A stretch of 64,000 nt of DNA, taken from positions 868,001 to 932,000 of the forward strand of contig OY969919.1 of NCBI GenBank assembly GCA_963704585.1, written 5' to 3'. Below the pieces are notes generated by a model. That model made no database searches, was not told where the DNA came from, and was given only the letters and a program-made list of their open reading frames with translations. Each line of letters starts with the position of its first letter. Position 1 is the stretch's first letter. A program made the position numbers and the translations under genes. This stretch comes from Bog-756 sp963704585 (GTDB taxonomy: Bacteria > Actinomycetota > Acidimicrobiia > Acidimicrobiales > RAAP-2). Of the stretch, positions 54,941 through 63,949 are shown in pieces.

Positions 54941-56428
54941 GTGGGAGGCGACAATGGAGGCGTGCGCAATGCCCTCGCCGGTTCGGTGCTCGGGATCACC
55001 GTGGCGGTCGCCTGCGGCGCGGCGATGCTGCCCTTCCGGTCGCACCTGAGCATCGCGACCGCGGCCCTGGTCTTCGTCCTCCCGGTGCTCGCCGGGGCAC
55101 TCGTCGGCGGCTTCGCCGCAGGCGCGGTGAGCGTAGCTACGGGGTTCGTCGTCTACGACGTGGGCTTCGTCCCGCCCTACGGCCGGCTGCGCGTGGCGAC
55201 CGCGCAGGACTGGGTCGCCCTCGGCCTCTACGTGGCGGTGATGCTCCTCGTCTCGAAGGTCGTCGCCGACCTGCGAACCGCGCGCGCCGAGGCACAGCTC
55301 CGCACTGCCGACGCACGCCGCCTCTTCGACCTCTCGGAGCTGCTGGTCGAGGAGCGGACCCGCGAGGACCTGCTCCGGACGATCGTGCAGACCGTCATGA
55401 CGGCGTTCGCCGTCCGCGGGGTCACCCTGCTCGTCCCCTCCGGAGACCGCCTCGGGGTCGCTGCGTCGGCCGGCGAGACGCTCGCACGCGAGGAGCTCCA
55501 TGCCCTCGAGCCGCTCTCGGGCATCCCGGTGAGCGTCGGCTCGGCACCGGGCACTCCCGACACCCTGCACACCGTCGCGCTCACCGCGTCAGGCCGGCCG
55601 GTCGGCATGTTGGCCCTACGCGGGCTGCCGTCCTCCGAGACCGACCGGGCCCTGCTCCGCACGTTCGCCAACCACGCCGCCCTCGCGCTCGAGCGGGAAC
55701 GCCTCCGGGAGCAGGCGCTCCGCTCCGAGCTCCTCGAGGAGGTCGACCGGCTACGGCATGCGATGGTCGGCGCGGTCAGCCACGACCTGCGCTCGCCGCT
55801 CGCCACGATGAAAGTCGCCTCCACCACGCTGCTCGATCAGGCGACCTCGCTCGGCGAACACGATCGCCACGAGCTGCACGAGCTCATCGACGTCGAGACC
55901 GACCGCCTCACCCGTCTGGTCTCGAGTCTCCTCGACATGACCCGCATCGACGCCGGTGTGCTCGAGGTGCACCGCCGCCCCACACGGCTGCGCGAGCTCG
56001 TCGCGGAGACGGTGTCGTCGCTTCACTCGATGCTCGAGGACCGACCGGTCGAAGTCGTCGTGCCCGACGCGGTGCCCGACGCCGACGTCGACCGCCTTCT
56101 CATCGGCCAGGTCCTCGCTAACCTCTTGGACAATGCCGACCGTCACGCGCCCGCGGCCAGCCTGATCACGGTGGCCGCCGAGGACCGGGGCGACCGGATC
56201 GCGCTCTCGGTCACCGACTGTGGGGACGGCGTGCCACCGGAAGAACGGGAGTCGGTCTTCGACCGTTTCGTACGCTTCGACACGGGCGGCCGGGCCGGGC
56301 TCGGCCTCACCATCGCCAAGACGTTCGTCGAGGCCCATGGCGAGCACATCTGGGTCGAGGACGTCGAAGGCGGAGGCGCCCGCTTCGTATTCACCGTGCC
56401 TTCGGCGGCGAACGGGTCCGGAGGCTGA
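54941..56428 (+). CDS. Short KdpD-like histidine kinase (no N-terminal KdpD/USP domains)
   Basis: A 495-aa kinase. The DUF4118 helices (residues about 10-110) come first, then a GAF domain (about 140-260). HisKA follows, with AVSHDLRSPLATMKVA near residue 275, and the ATPase with NLLDNADRHAP, DCGDGVPPEERESVFDRF and GRAGLGLTIAKTFVEAHG. It looks like the kinase half of KdpD without the cytosolic ATP-binding and USP domains. It starts at a GTG, either 54941 or 54962, neither with a clean Shine-Dalgarno. It lies 5 nt before kdpE. Confidence 0.88.
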   Translation: MGGDNGGVRNALAGSVLGITVAVACGAAMLPFRSHLSIATAALVFVLPVLAGALVGGFAAGAVSVATGFVVYDVGFVPPYGRLRVATAQDWVALGLYVAVMLLVSKVVADLRTARAEAQLRTADARRLFDLSELLVEERTREDLLRTIVQTVMTAFAVRGVTLLVPSGDRLGVAASAGETLAREELHALEPLSGIPVSVGSAPGTPDTLHTVALTASGRPVGMLALRGLPSSETDRALLRTFANHAALALERERLREQALRSELLEEVDRLRHAMVGAVSHDLRSPLATMKVASTTLLDQATSLGEHDRHELHELIDVETDRLTRLVSSLLDMTRIDAGVLEVHRRPTRLRELVAETVSSLHSMLEDRPVEVVVPDAVPDADVDRLLIGQVLANLLDNADRHAPAASLITVAAEDRGDRIALSVTDCGDGVPPEERESVFDRFVRFDTGGRAGLGLTIAKTFVEAHGEHIWVEDVEGGGARFVFTVPSAANGSGG

Positions 56429-56433
56429 CGGTC

Positions 56434-57120
56434 GTGGCTCGCGTGCTGGTGGTCGATGACGATCCCTCGCTGCTCCGCGCCCTACGGGTCGGGTTGCAGG
56501 CCGGCGGGCACGAGGTGGTGACCGCGACCAACGGCGAGCAGGGCCTGACTCAGACGGCGCTCGGATCCCCGGACATCGTCGTGCTCGACCTCGGCCTCCC
56601 CGACCTCGACGGGCTCGACGTCTGCCGCCGGATCCGCCAGTGGACCGACGTGCCGATCGTCATCCTGTCGGCGAGCGGGAGCGAGGAACGCAAGGTCGCT
56701 GCCCTCAACGGCGGCGCCGACGACTACGTGACCAAGCCGTTCGGGATGGCCGAGCTCGAAGCCCGCATCCGGACGGCGATCCGGCATCGCCGCCGGAGTC
56801 CTGCGGAGGAAGCACCCACCACGGTCGCGGTGGGCACCCTCGAGCTCGACCTCGTGCACCACGAGGTGCGGGCGAAGGGCCAGCCGGTCGAGCTCACCAC
56901 CAAGGAGTTCGAGGTGCTCTCCTTCCTCGCCCGCAATGCTGGACGCATCTGCACCCACCAGATGATCCTCGCCGAGGTGTGGGGGCCCGGATACGGCGGC
57001 GAGGCGCGCTATCTCCACGCGTACGTCCACCGGCTGCGGCACAAGCTCGACGCGTCCGCGGGCGCGGCGATCCACACGGTGCCCGGAGTCGGCTACAGCC
57101 TCACCGCCGAGGCGGAGTGA
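56434..57120 (+). CDS. kdpE: KdpE-type response regulator
   Basis: A 228-aa OmpR/PhoB-family regulator. The receiver holds VVDDDPSLLRAL, the phospho-acceptor Asp in IVVLDLGLPDLDG, and the conserved Lys in DDYVTKPFGMAELEAR. The C-terminal winged helix (LTTKEFEVLSFLARN, YLHAYVHRLRHKLD) binds DNA. It sits between two KdpD-type kinases, so it is likely the shared target, and its obvious promoter is the divergent kdp one. GTG start. Confidence 0.94.
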   Translation: MARVLVVDDDPSLLRALRVGLQAGGHEVVTATNGEQGLTQTALGSPDIVVLDLGLPDLDGLDVCRRIRQWTDVPIVILSASGSEERKVAALNGGADDYVTKPFGMAELEARIRTAIRHRRRSPAEEAPTTVAVGTLELDLVHHEVRAKGQPVELTTKEFEVLSFLARNAGRICTHQMILAEVWGPGYGGEARYLHAYVHRLRHKLDASAGAAIHTVPGVGYSLTAEAE

Positions 57121-57127
57121 CCGTCCG

Positions 57128-59716
57128 ATGGCTCGCGGCACCCTTCGCCTCTACCTCGGCGCCGCACCGGGCGTGGGGAAGACCTACGCCATGCTCAACG
57201 AGGGCTGGCGGCGCAAGGAACGGGGCACAGACGTCGTGGTCGGCTGGGTCCAGGACCACGGACGGCCGCTGACCAACGCGCAGGTCCGTGACCTCGAGAT
57301 CCTCCCCCGGCAGTCCGTTGAGTACCGCGGGCAGACCTTCGATGAGATGGACCTCCAGGGCATCCTCGAGCGCAAGCCCGAGCTCGTGCTCGTCGACGAG
57401 CTCGCCCACACCAACGTCCCCGGCTCCGTGCACCCGAAGCGGTGGCAGGACGTCGACGTGCTCCTCGATGCGGGCATCAACGTGATCTCGACCGTCAACC
57501 TGCAGCACCTCGAGTCGCTCAATGACGTCGTCGAGCGCATCACCGGCGTGACACAACACGAGACGGTCCCCGATCCGTTCGTCCGTGCGGCCGACCAGAT
57601 CGAGCTCGTCGACATGGCGCCCGAGGCGCTCCGACGTCGGATGGCTCACGGCAATATCTACCCGCCCGAGCGGATCGACGCCGCTCTCGGCAACTACTTC
57701 CGCACCGGCAACCTGACCGCGCTGCGCGAGCTCGCCCTGCTGTGGGTCGCCGACCGCGTCGACGAGGAGCTCCACGACTACCGCGAGCGGCACAACATCG
57801 CCGGGCCCTGGGAGACGAAGGAGCGGGTGGTGGTCTCCCTCACCGGCTCGCGCGGCAGCGCGGTGCTGATCCGGCGGGCCGCCCGGATGGCGATGCGCAC
57901 CAAGGCGGAGCTGGTCGGCGTGCACGTACGCACCGACGAGAGCCCGACCGGCACGGGTGCCCACGGGCTCGTCGCGAACCGCGCCCTCCTCGACGACCTG
58001 GGCGGCCGCTACGTCGAGGTCGTCGGCGCCGAGATCGCTCCCGCGCTCGTGCAGGTCGCCCACGCCGAAAACGCGACCCAGCTGGTCATCGGCGCCACCC
58101 ACCGAAGCCGGGTCAACGAGTTCCTGCGCGGTTCGGTCATCAACTCGGTCATCCGTGGGGCGAGCGGCTCGCTCGATGTTCACGTCATCGCGACCGAGGC
58201 CGAGCTCGAGACAGTCTCCGACCGCCACACTGGCACCGACGAGGACGTGGAGGGCACCCATCCGCGGGCGCGCTCGAAGAGCGGCCTCGAACGATTGCGA
58301 TCTCCGCTGCCGGTGCGCCGACAGGTGGCCGCGCTGCTGATCGGCGCAGTCGGCTTCCCCCTGCTCACGGTCGTCCTCACCGCATCGCGGTCGAGCAGCA
58401 GCCTGGCGTCCGCGTTGAGCTGCTATCTGGTGCTCGTCGTGGTGGTCGCCGCGGTCGGCGGCGTCTGGCCGGCCGCGCTTGCGGCGCTCGCAGGCTTCCT
58501 CCTCTCCAACTACTACTTCGCCCCGCCGATACACACCTTGACCATCGGGGACGCGCGCGACATCCTCGCCCTCGTCATGTTTCTGGTGACTGCCGGGGTC
58601 GTGAGCGCATTCGTGGACGCATCGGCGAGACGATCCGCTGCGGCCGCCCAGGCGCGGACGGATGCGCGCATGCTCGCCCGAGTCGCCGGCCGGATGGCCT
58701 CGCCGGGTGGAGATCCGATGCCGGCGCTCCTCGACGAACTGACGGTCACGTTCCGCCTCGACGCAGCCGCGGTCCTCGGCTTCGGCGGGGACGGATCTGG
58801 CGCGCCGGCCGAGACCTCGGCCTGGCGGCAGGTGGCGACCGCCGGCACCGATCCGCCGCGGTCACCGGACGATGCGACCCTGACGCTGCCGCTCACCGAG
58901 CGCGCGGTGCTCGCGCTCCGCGGGCCGAGTCTCACCGCGGAGGACCGCGAGATCCTCTCGGCCTTCGCGGCGCAGCTGGCCACCGCACTCGAGAGCGGTC
59001 GGCTCCAGGCCGAAGCAGCCGACGCCGACGCGCTCGCCAAGGCCAACCAGCTCCGCTCGGCGCTTCTCGCCGCGGTCAGCCACGACTTGCGGACTCCACT
59101 CGCCTCGATCAAGGCGGCGTCGTCGAGCCTCGCGTCAGATGACCTCGTACTCGGACCAGCGGAGATCCGGATCCTCGCGCAGACCGTCGAGGAGGAGGCC
59201 GACCGAATGGACGTCCTCGTCGCAAACCTCCTCGACATGGGACGTATGCAGACCGGCACGATCGAGGTCCTCCACCAGAGCACCGACGTGCGAGCACTCG
59301 TCGACGGCGCGCTGGCGAGCCTCGGTCCGCGCGGCCGAGACGTGACGGTCGACGTCTCCGCCACCGTGCCGCCCATCACCACCGATCCCGCCCTCCTCGA
59401 GCGGGCCGTCGCCAATCTGGTGGACAACGGGCTCCAACATGCAGAGGGCAAGGGCCTGCGCATCGAAGCCGGCCCCGTTGCGGGACGCGTCGACATCCGG
59501 GTCATCGACCGTGGACCGGGCATCCCCCGAGGGGCTCGCAACCAGGTCTTCCAGCCCTTCAGCCGCCTCGGACCCGACGGACAGCGAGGTGCCGGACTCG
59601 GCCTGTCGGTCGCCCGGGGCTTCGTCGATGCGGTCGGCGCCGAGCTCGACGTCGAGGACACGCCCGGCGGCGGCTGCACGATGGTGATCCGCATCCCGGT
59701 CGCCGAGCCGGCCTGA
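57128..59716 (+). CDS. kdpD: Full-length KdpD sensor kinase
   Basis: An 862-aa protein with the whole KdpD plan. The N-terminal KdpD domain has the Walker motif LGAAPGVGKTYAML at residues 9-22. The USP-like domain ends in TQLVIGATHRSRVNEFLRGS near 325. DUF4118 helices cover about 395-500, a GAF region about 515-630, and HisKA has AVSHDLRTPLASIK near 650. The ATPase contains NLVDNGLQHAEG, DRGPGIP and GAGLGLSVARGF. It senses K+ limitation and signals to KdpE. It lies 7 nt after kdpE and is the last gene of this run. Confidence 0.96.
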   Translation: MARGTLRLYLGAAPGVGKTYAMLNEGWRRKERGTDVVVGWVQDHGRPLTNAQVRDLEILPRQSVEYRGQTFDEMDLQGILERKPELVLVDELAHTNVPGSVHPKRWQDVDVLLDAGINVISTVNLQHLESLNDVVERITGVTQHETVPDPFVRAADQIELVDMAPEALRRRMAHGNIYPPERIDAALGNYFRTGNLTALRELALLWVADRVDEELHDYRERHNIAGPWETKERVVVSLTGSRGSAVLIRRAARMAMRTKAELVGVHVRTDESPTGTGAHGLVANRALLDDLGGRYVEVVGAEIAPALVQVAHAENATQLVIGATHRSRVNEFLRGSVINSVIRGASGSLDVHVIATEAELETVSDRHTGTDEDVEGTHPRARSKSGLERLRSPLPVRRQVAALLIGAVGFPLLTVVLTASRSSSSLASALSCYLVLVVVVAAVGGVWPAALAALAGFLLSNYYFAPPIHTLTIGDARDILALVMFLVTAGVVSAFVDASARRSAAAAQARTDARMLARVAGRMASPGGDPMPALLDELTVTFRLDAAAVLGFGGDGSGAPAETSAWRQVATAGTDPPRSPDDATLTLPLTERAVLALRGPSLTAEDREILSAFAAQLATALESGRLQAEAADADALAKANQLRSALLAAVSHDLRTPLASIKAASSSLASDDLVLGPAEIRILAQTVEEEADRMDVLVANLLDMGRMQTGTIEVLHQSTDVRALVDGALASLGPRGRDVTVDVSATVPPITTDPALLERAVANLVDNGLQHAEGKGLRIEAGPVAGRVDIRVIDRGPGIPRGARNQVFQPFSRLGPDGQRGAGLGLSVARGFVDAVGAELDVEDTPGGGCTMVIRIPVAEPA

Positions 59717-59743
59717 GCGTTCGCACCACCTACGATCGCGGCG

Positions 59744-60826
59744 GTGCACCGCTCGACCGTTGCGATCTACGACGACCGAGGGCTCGCGTGGGCGGCGACC
59801 CATGCGAACGCCGGTCGGAAGGACGACGCCCTCGCATTCGCCGACCGCGTCGTACCCGGCGGACTCCGGATCGACCTCGGCTGCGGCGCAGGGCGGTACC
59901 TCCCCCACCTCGGCCGTCCGGTCGTCGCATTCGACGCGTCGCTGCCGATGCTCGAAGCATGCCGCGCAACGGTGCCCGGAGCCGCCTACGTGCAGGGCGA
60001 CGTCGAGCACCTGCCCTTCGCTCGCGGCTCGCTCGAGGGCGGATGGTCGTGGATGACCCACCTCCACGTCGAGCGCGACCGGCTCCCGATGGCGCTCTGG
60101 GACCTCCACCGAGCACTGGCGGTCGGCGCACCCCTCCGGCTCCAGGTCCTCGAAGGTGCCTACGAGGGCGACGCGCTCCCCGGCGACGAGGTCGGTGGCC
60201 GGTTCTTCGGCGGCTGGCGCCCCGACGAGCTCGTCGACGTCGTGACGGGAGCGGGATTCGACGTGGAGCCGGGCTCGCTCGTGGTCGACGGCGACGAGCT
60301 CCGCCTCGCCGCGACCCGGGCGCGCACCCTCGCCGACACGGTCGGGCCGGACATGCGGTTGCTCATCTGCGGGGTCAACCCCGCGATCTACTCGGCCCAC
60401 GCCGGTGTGGGCTACGCCCGCCCGGGCAACCGCTTCTGGCCGGCAGCGATCGCGGCCGGCATCGTGACCGTCGATCGCGACCCGGTCGACGCGCTGGTCC
60501 GCAACGGCGTCGGCATGACCGACTTCGCGAAACGCGCGACCCGCACCGCCGCCGAGGTGACCCGCGCCGAGTACCGAGTCGGGTTCGACCGCGTCGAGCG
60601 GCTCGTCGAATGGCTCCGGCCGGGCGCCGTCTGCTTCATCGGCCTGTCAGGGTGGCGCGCCGCGGTCGACGCTTCTGCGACCGCCGGCCGGCAGGCCAGC
60701 GGCATCGGCGGGCGGCCCGCCTATGTCGTCCCGTCGACCAGCGGGCTCAACGCGCGCACCCCGCTCGCGGAGCTCACCGCCCACCTCCGGGCAGCCTGGG
60801 AGCTCGCGGAGCTCGTGGACAACTGA
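59744..60826 (+). CDS. Methyltransferase-uracil/mismatch DNA glycosylase fusion
   Basis: A 360-aa protein of two parts. Residues 1 to about 195 are a class I SAM methyltransferase: motif I is RIDLGCGAGRYLPHLG, with FDASLPMLEACR and YVQGDVEHLPF following. Residues about 200-360 are a Mug/TDG-like uracil-DNA glycosylase: ICGVNPAIYSAHAGVGYARP, then GNRFWPAAIAAG, VGMTDFAKRATRTA and VPSTSGLNAR. Asn in GVNPA is at the usual catalytic position. There is no frameshift between the halves, so the fusion is real in this sequence. The methyl acceptor is unknown. GTG start; 10 nt from the convergent SDR gene. Confidence 0.85.
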   Translation: MHRSTVAIYDDRGLAWAATHANAGRKDDALAFADRVVPGGLRIDLGCGAGRYLPHLGRPVVAFDASLPMLEACRATVPGAAYVQGDVEHLPFARGSLEGGWSWMTHLHVERDRLPMALWDLHRALAVGAPLRLQVLEGAYEGDALPGDEVGGRFFGGWRPDELVDVVTGAGFDVEPGSLVVDGDELRLAATRARTLADTVGPDMRLLICGVNPAIYSAHAGVGYARPGNRFWPAAIAAGIVTVDRDPVDALVRNGVGMTDFAKRATRTAAEVTRAEYRVGFDRVERLVEWLRPGAVCFIGLSGWRAAVDASATAGRQASGIGGRPAYVVPSTSGLNARTPLAELTAHLRAAWELAELVDN

Positions 60827-60835
60827 TCCCGCGCC

Positions 60836-61624
60836 TCACGAGGGGGCCATGCCGTCGGCGATCGACTCGAGGGCGTCCCCGACCTGCGGGCTCGGCAGCA
60901 GGCTCCCGCCGTCGACGACGAGGTTCGCTCCGGTCACGTAGGCGGCGAGATCGGAGGCGAGGAACGCGACGACCGAAGCCACCTCGTCGGCGGTGCCGGC
61001 GCGCCCCAGAGGTGTGGCGCGCTCGACCGCCGTCCTCGCCGTCGGATCGGCGAGGAGGGATGCGGTGAGCGGGGTCTCGATGAGCCCCGGCGAAACGCAG
61101 TTGACCCGGATGGACGGCCCGTACTCGAGCGCGGCGGAACGGGTGAGGGAGATGACCGCGGCCTTCGCCGCGGAGTAGGGCGCCTCCCCGTGGGTCGGCC
61201 GGATCCCGCTCACCGAGGCGACGTTCACGATCGATCCGCCGCCCGCGGCGAGCAGCAGCGGCGCGGCGGCGCGTGTCCCGTTGAATGTTCCCCGCATGCT
61301 CACGTCGACCACGCGGTCATAGGCGCGGTCGCTGGTGCGGTGGAGGGGACGCACCGCGCCGACTCCGGCGTTGTTCACGAGCACTGTGAGCCCGCCGATT
61401 TGCTCGGCGGCGCGCTCGAGGGCCCGCCCGAACGCCTCGGCGTCCGTGACGTCGGCGACGAGCGCCGGCGCGTCGAGCTCGTCGGCCACCTCCCGTGCAG
61501 CGTCGGCGTCGACGTCGAGCACCGCGACCGCGGCGCCCTCGGCGCGGAACCGCCTGCACGTCGCGGCACCGATGCCGGAGCCCGCGCCGGTGACGAGCGC
61601 CCGGGCCCCCTCGAGGAGCCCCAT
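60836..61624 (-). CDS. Short-chain dehydrogenase/reductase
   Basis: A 262-aa SDR with VTGAGSGIGAATCRRF, VLDVDADAAREVADEL (an Asp suggesting NAD), NNAGVGAV and the catalytic VASVSG with PYSAAKAAVISLTRS. The C-terminal VNCVSPGLIETPL and LVVDGGSLLPS are family-typical. Its start overlaps the preceding stop by one base (TGATG). It is the last readable gene of the minus-strand cluster with the ABM, PPOX and thiolase-like genes; the substrate is unknown. Confidence 0.92.
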   Translation of the reverse strand: MGLLEGARALVTGAGSGIGAATCRRFRAEGAAVAVLDVDADAAREVADELDAPALVADVTDAEAFGRALERAAEQIGGLTVLVNNAGVGAVRPLHRTSDRAYDRVVDVSMRGTFNGTRAAAPLLLAAGGGSIVNVASVSGIRPTHGEAPYSAAKAAVISLTRSAALEYGPSIRVNCVSPGLIETPLTASLLADPTARTAVERATPLGRAGTADEVASVVAFLASDLAAYVTGANLVVDGGSLLPSPQVGDALESIADGMAPS

Positions 61625-61923
61625 CAGGTCAGTCCCTCGACCACCTCGTAGTGGTCGACGACCGGCTGGCCGTCGAAGTATTGGCCGATGAGCGCACGCC
61701 ACCGGGTGAACGCCTCCGACTCCCGGAACCCGACCAGGTGGTCGTCGAGGCTTTCCCAGCCGACCAGGAGGAGGTAGGTGTCCGGCGACTCGACGCCGCG
61801 TCGCAACGAGAAGGAGGCGAAGCCCGGGCTCGAGGCGATGACCCCTCGGGCCTCGGTCATCGCGGACTCGAAGTCCGCGGCCGAGCCAGCCCGGACGCGG
61901 ATGCACGCGTGTTCGAGGAGCAT
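61624..61923 (-). CDS. Antibiotic-biosynthesis-monooxygenase-domain protein
   Basis: A 99-aa ABM-fold protein (MLLEHACIRVRAGSAADFES start, SPGFASFSLRRGVESPDTYL, LVGWESLDDHLVGFRESEAF, then VVDHYEVVEGL). The ferredoxin-like fold includes heme-degrading and small quinol monooxygenases; specific residues cannot be assigned. Start ATG at 61923. A longer start at 61956 is possible. It is coupled to the SDR gene downstream. Confidence 0.85.
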   Translation of the reverse strand: MLLEHACIRVRAGSAADFESAMTEARGVIASSPGFASFSLRRGVESPDTYLLLVGWESLDDHLVGFRESEAFTRWRALIGQYFDGQPVVDHYEVVEGLT

Positions 61924-61984
61924 GGACCGAGACGCTATCTGTCCCGGGACCGGCACCGGAGCGTCCGGACCGGGAGCAGCTCGC

Positions 61985-62413
61985 TCAGGTGCCGAGCATG
62001 CCGTAGGCGCGCTCGACCGCGAGCGTCGCCACCATGCGGTGGTCGTCGACCATCACCCGGCGGTACTCGTCCCAGTCAGGGTGCTCCCCTTGGACGAGGC
62101 GGTACATCTCGACGAGCTCGTCGACGACCGGGTCGTCGGGCGCTGCCGCCACCGGGGAGAGCGAGACGGTGCCCTCGAGCACCACGTACGCGAAGAAGTC
62201 GTCCCGCGCGACGTGGAGCGACGCCCGCGGGTCGCGCCGCAGGTTGCGCGTCTTCGCCCGGTCGTCGGTGATCGAGACACGCACCGAGCGCCCGTCCCCC
62301 GGGATGAAGAGCACGTTCGACAGCTGCGGCCGGCCGTCACGCTTCAGGGTCGCGAGCACCCCCCTCGGGTGTCCGCGGGCGAAGGCGAGGGCGGCGTCGA
62401 GGTCGGTGGTCAT
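61985..62413 (-). CDS. PPOX-class F420-dependent oxidoreductase
   Basis: A 142-aa split-barrel protein of the pyridoxamine-oxidase-like family (TIGR03618-type). It shows ALAFARGHPRGVLATLKRDG, QLSNVLFIPG, VRVSITDDRAKTRNLRRDP and HVARDDFFAYVVLEGTVSL. F420 use is inferred from the family, since these motifs are typical of actinobacterial F420 members. It lies 41 nt downstream of the thiolase-like gene on the same strand, probably in one operon. Confidence 0.9.
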   Translation of the reverse strand: MTTDLDAALAFARGHPRGVLATLKRDGRPQLSNVLFIPGDGRSVRVSITDDRAKTRNLRRDPRASLHVARDDFFAYVVLEGTVSLSPVAAAPDDPVVDELVEMYRLVQGEHPDWDEYRRVMVDDHRMVATLAVERAYGMLGT

Positions 62414-62453
62414 GGAGTCACGGTACCGGTCGGATCCCGCCGCCGTGCCGCCC

Positions 62454-63932
62454 TCACCGCCGGTCGAACGACCCTGCCGCGATCTCCACCTCGGCCCCGA
62501 CGAGCTCGTGGGCCGTGGCCCACGCAGCGAGCGCCCCGTCCTCGCGCACCGCAACGCACCGGCGCCGGTCCGGGGTGTCGCAGAGTGCGAGCGTGCGCAC
62601 CGGCTCCTGCCCGTCGTAGGTCACGGTGTAGGTCGCGACGGTGGCCGGACCGCGGTAGCCCTCGAGGGACTCCACGACGGACACGGCCCCGGTGGCCGCC
62701 TCGGCCTCGTAGGCGAGGTCGGCGAGGAGCGGCGGGTCGCCGTCGGGACGGGCCGACCAGATCCCGATCCCGGGCTTGGTCAGCAGGCCGCTCACGGTGG
62801 TCACCATGCCGAGTGTGCCCGGCTCCTCGCGGAGCCGGTGGACGACCGCGGCCGTCGACTGGAGGACGAAGTTGTTGAACGGCCCCCCGGCGAAGGCCAT
62901 CCCGCCGGTGACCGTCGGCGTCCCGGCGCGGCCGAGCCCGAGCGCGTCCTGCTGGACACGGACCGCGGCGGGGAAGCAGCTGTAGACCTCGATCGTCTCG
63001 ACCTCGGCGAGCGGTCGTCGGATGCGCAGCGCGGCCGACGTCCCGAGCACCTCCATCGCCGGCCACCGGTGGGGCGCAGCGCGGGCGAGGAGCGAGAGCG
63101 CGTGGCTCGACTCGAGGCCGACGAGGGGGAAGATCCACCGGTCGGGATCGATCCCGAACCTCCTCGCCTGCTCCACCGAGCAGAACAGGAGTCCGGCGGC
63201 CTGGTCGACCGTCCACTGGCTCGCGTGCCACTTGTTGTACGGGAACGCGAGCGGCCGGTTCGACGCGCCCGGCGTGTCGATGGCAACAGCGTCACGCGGC
63301 TCGCCGAAGGCCGCATCCGGGTTGGTGGTCGCCACGGCGTTGTAGCGCGCCCAGAGCGCCGAGATCGCCGCACGGTGCTCCGCGATGGTGCAGCCGTCGG
63401 CGGTGCGCAGCGCGTTCTCGATCATCGCGTACTGCTGGACCGGCTCCCACAGCCGGTGGGCGACCTCCACCGGCTCGAGCAGCGGGCCCATACGTCGGTG
63501 CACCTCGTTGGGTGCCGCGTCCGGCGGATCGGTCGGGGCGGTCTCCTCGCCGGCACGCACTGTCTGCCGCTCCCACCGCTTCGACTCCCCGCCGACCACC
63601 AGCGCGACCCCCGCGGTGCCCGCGACGATGGCGGCGAGCGTGTCGTTGATCAGGCTCTGCTGGGGGATGCCGAGCTCGAAGAGGTGGGTGCGCGCACCCG
63701 AGGCGCCGAGCCGGTGGGCGACGAGCCGGCCCGGGTCGGGCGTCGTCCAGGTCCCCTGCGGCACGGCGATCCTGTCGACCGCCGCGGCAAGTGCGGGCGC
63801 GGCGGCGTCGGCGATCGCGGCCTCTGCGGCCATGGCCATGAGCTCGGTCGACGGGGCCGCCTCGTGCGCGATCCCCACGCCGACGAGGACGGGGGTGCGC
63901 GGGTCGAGGGAGGCCGCTCCGCCGCCGGACAC
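62454..63932 (-). CDS. Thiolase-like acetyl-CoA acetyltransferase homologue
   Basis: A 492-aa thiolase-fold protein. It opens with TPVLVGVGIAHEAAP and has GVALVVGGESKRWERQ near residue 115. The usual nucleophilic Cys zone reads HLFELGIPQQSLIND, with Gln/Ser and no Cys. GGMAFAGGPFNNFVLQ covers the second active-site region. The C-terminal about 90 residues carry a small extra domain (ATYTVTYDGQEPVRTLALC). It may act on acyl-CoA without classic Claisen condensation, as in other actinobacterial thiolase-like proteins. GTG start behind GGAAGGGG. Confidence 0.85.
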   Translation of the reverse strand: MSGGGAASLDPRTPVLVGVGIAHEAAPSTELMAMAAEAAIADAAAPALAAAVDRIAVPQGTWTTPDPGRLVAHRLGASGARTHLFELGIPQQSLINDTLAAIVAGTAGVALVVGGESKRWERQTVRAGEETAPTDPPDAAPNEVHRRMGPLLEPVEVAHRLWEPVQQYAMIENALRTADGCTIAEHRAAISALWARYNAVATTNPDAAFGEPRDAVAIDTPGASNRPLAFPYNKWHASQWTVDQAAGLLFCSVEQARRFGIDPDRWIFPLVGLESSHALSLLARAAPHRWPAMEVLGTSAALRIRRPLAEVETIEVYSCFPAAVRVQQDALGLGRAGTPTVTGGMAFAGGPFNNFVLQSTAAVVHRLREEPGTLGMVTTVSGLLTKPGIGIWSARPDGDPPLLADLAYEAEAATGAVSVVESLEGYRGPATVATYTVTYDGQEPVRTLALCDTPDRRRCVAVREDGALAAWATAHELVGAEVEIAAGSFDRR

Positions 63933-63949
63933 GTCCGTCCCCTTCCGGG

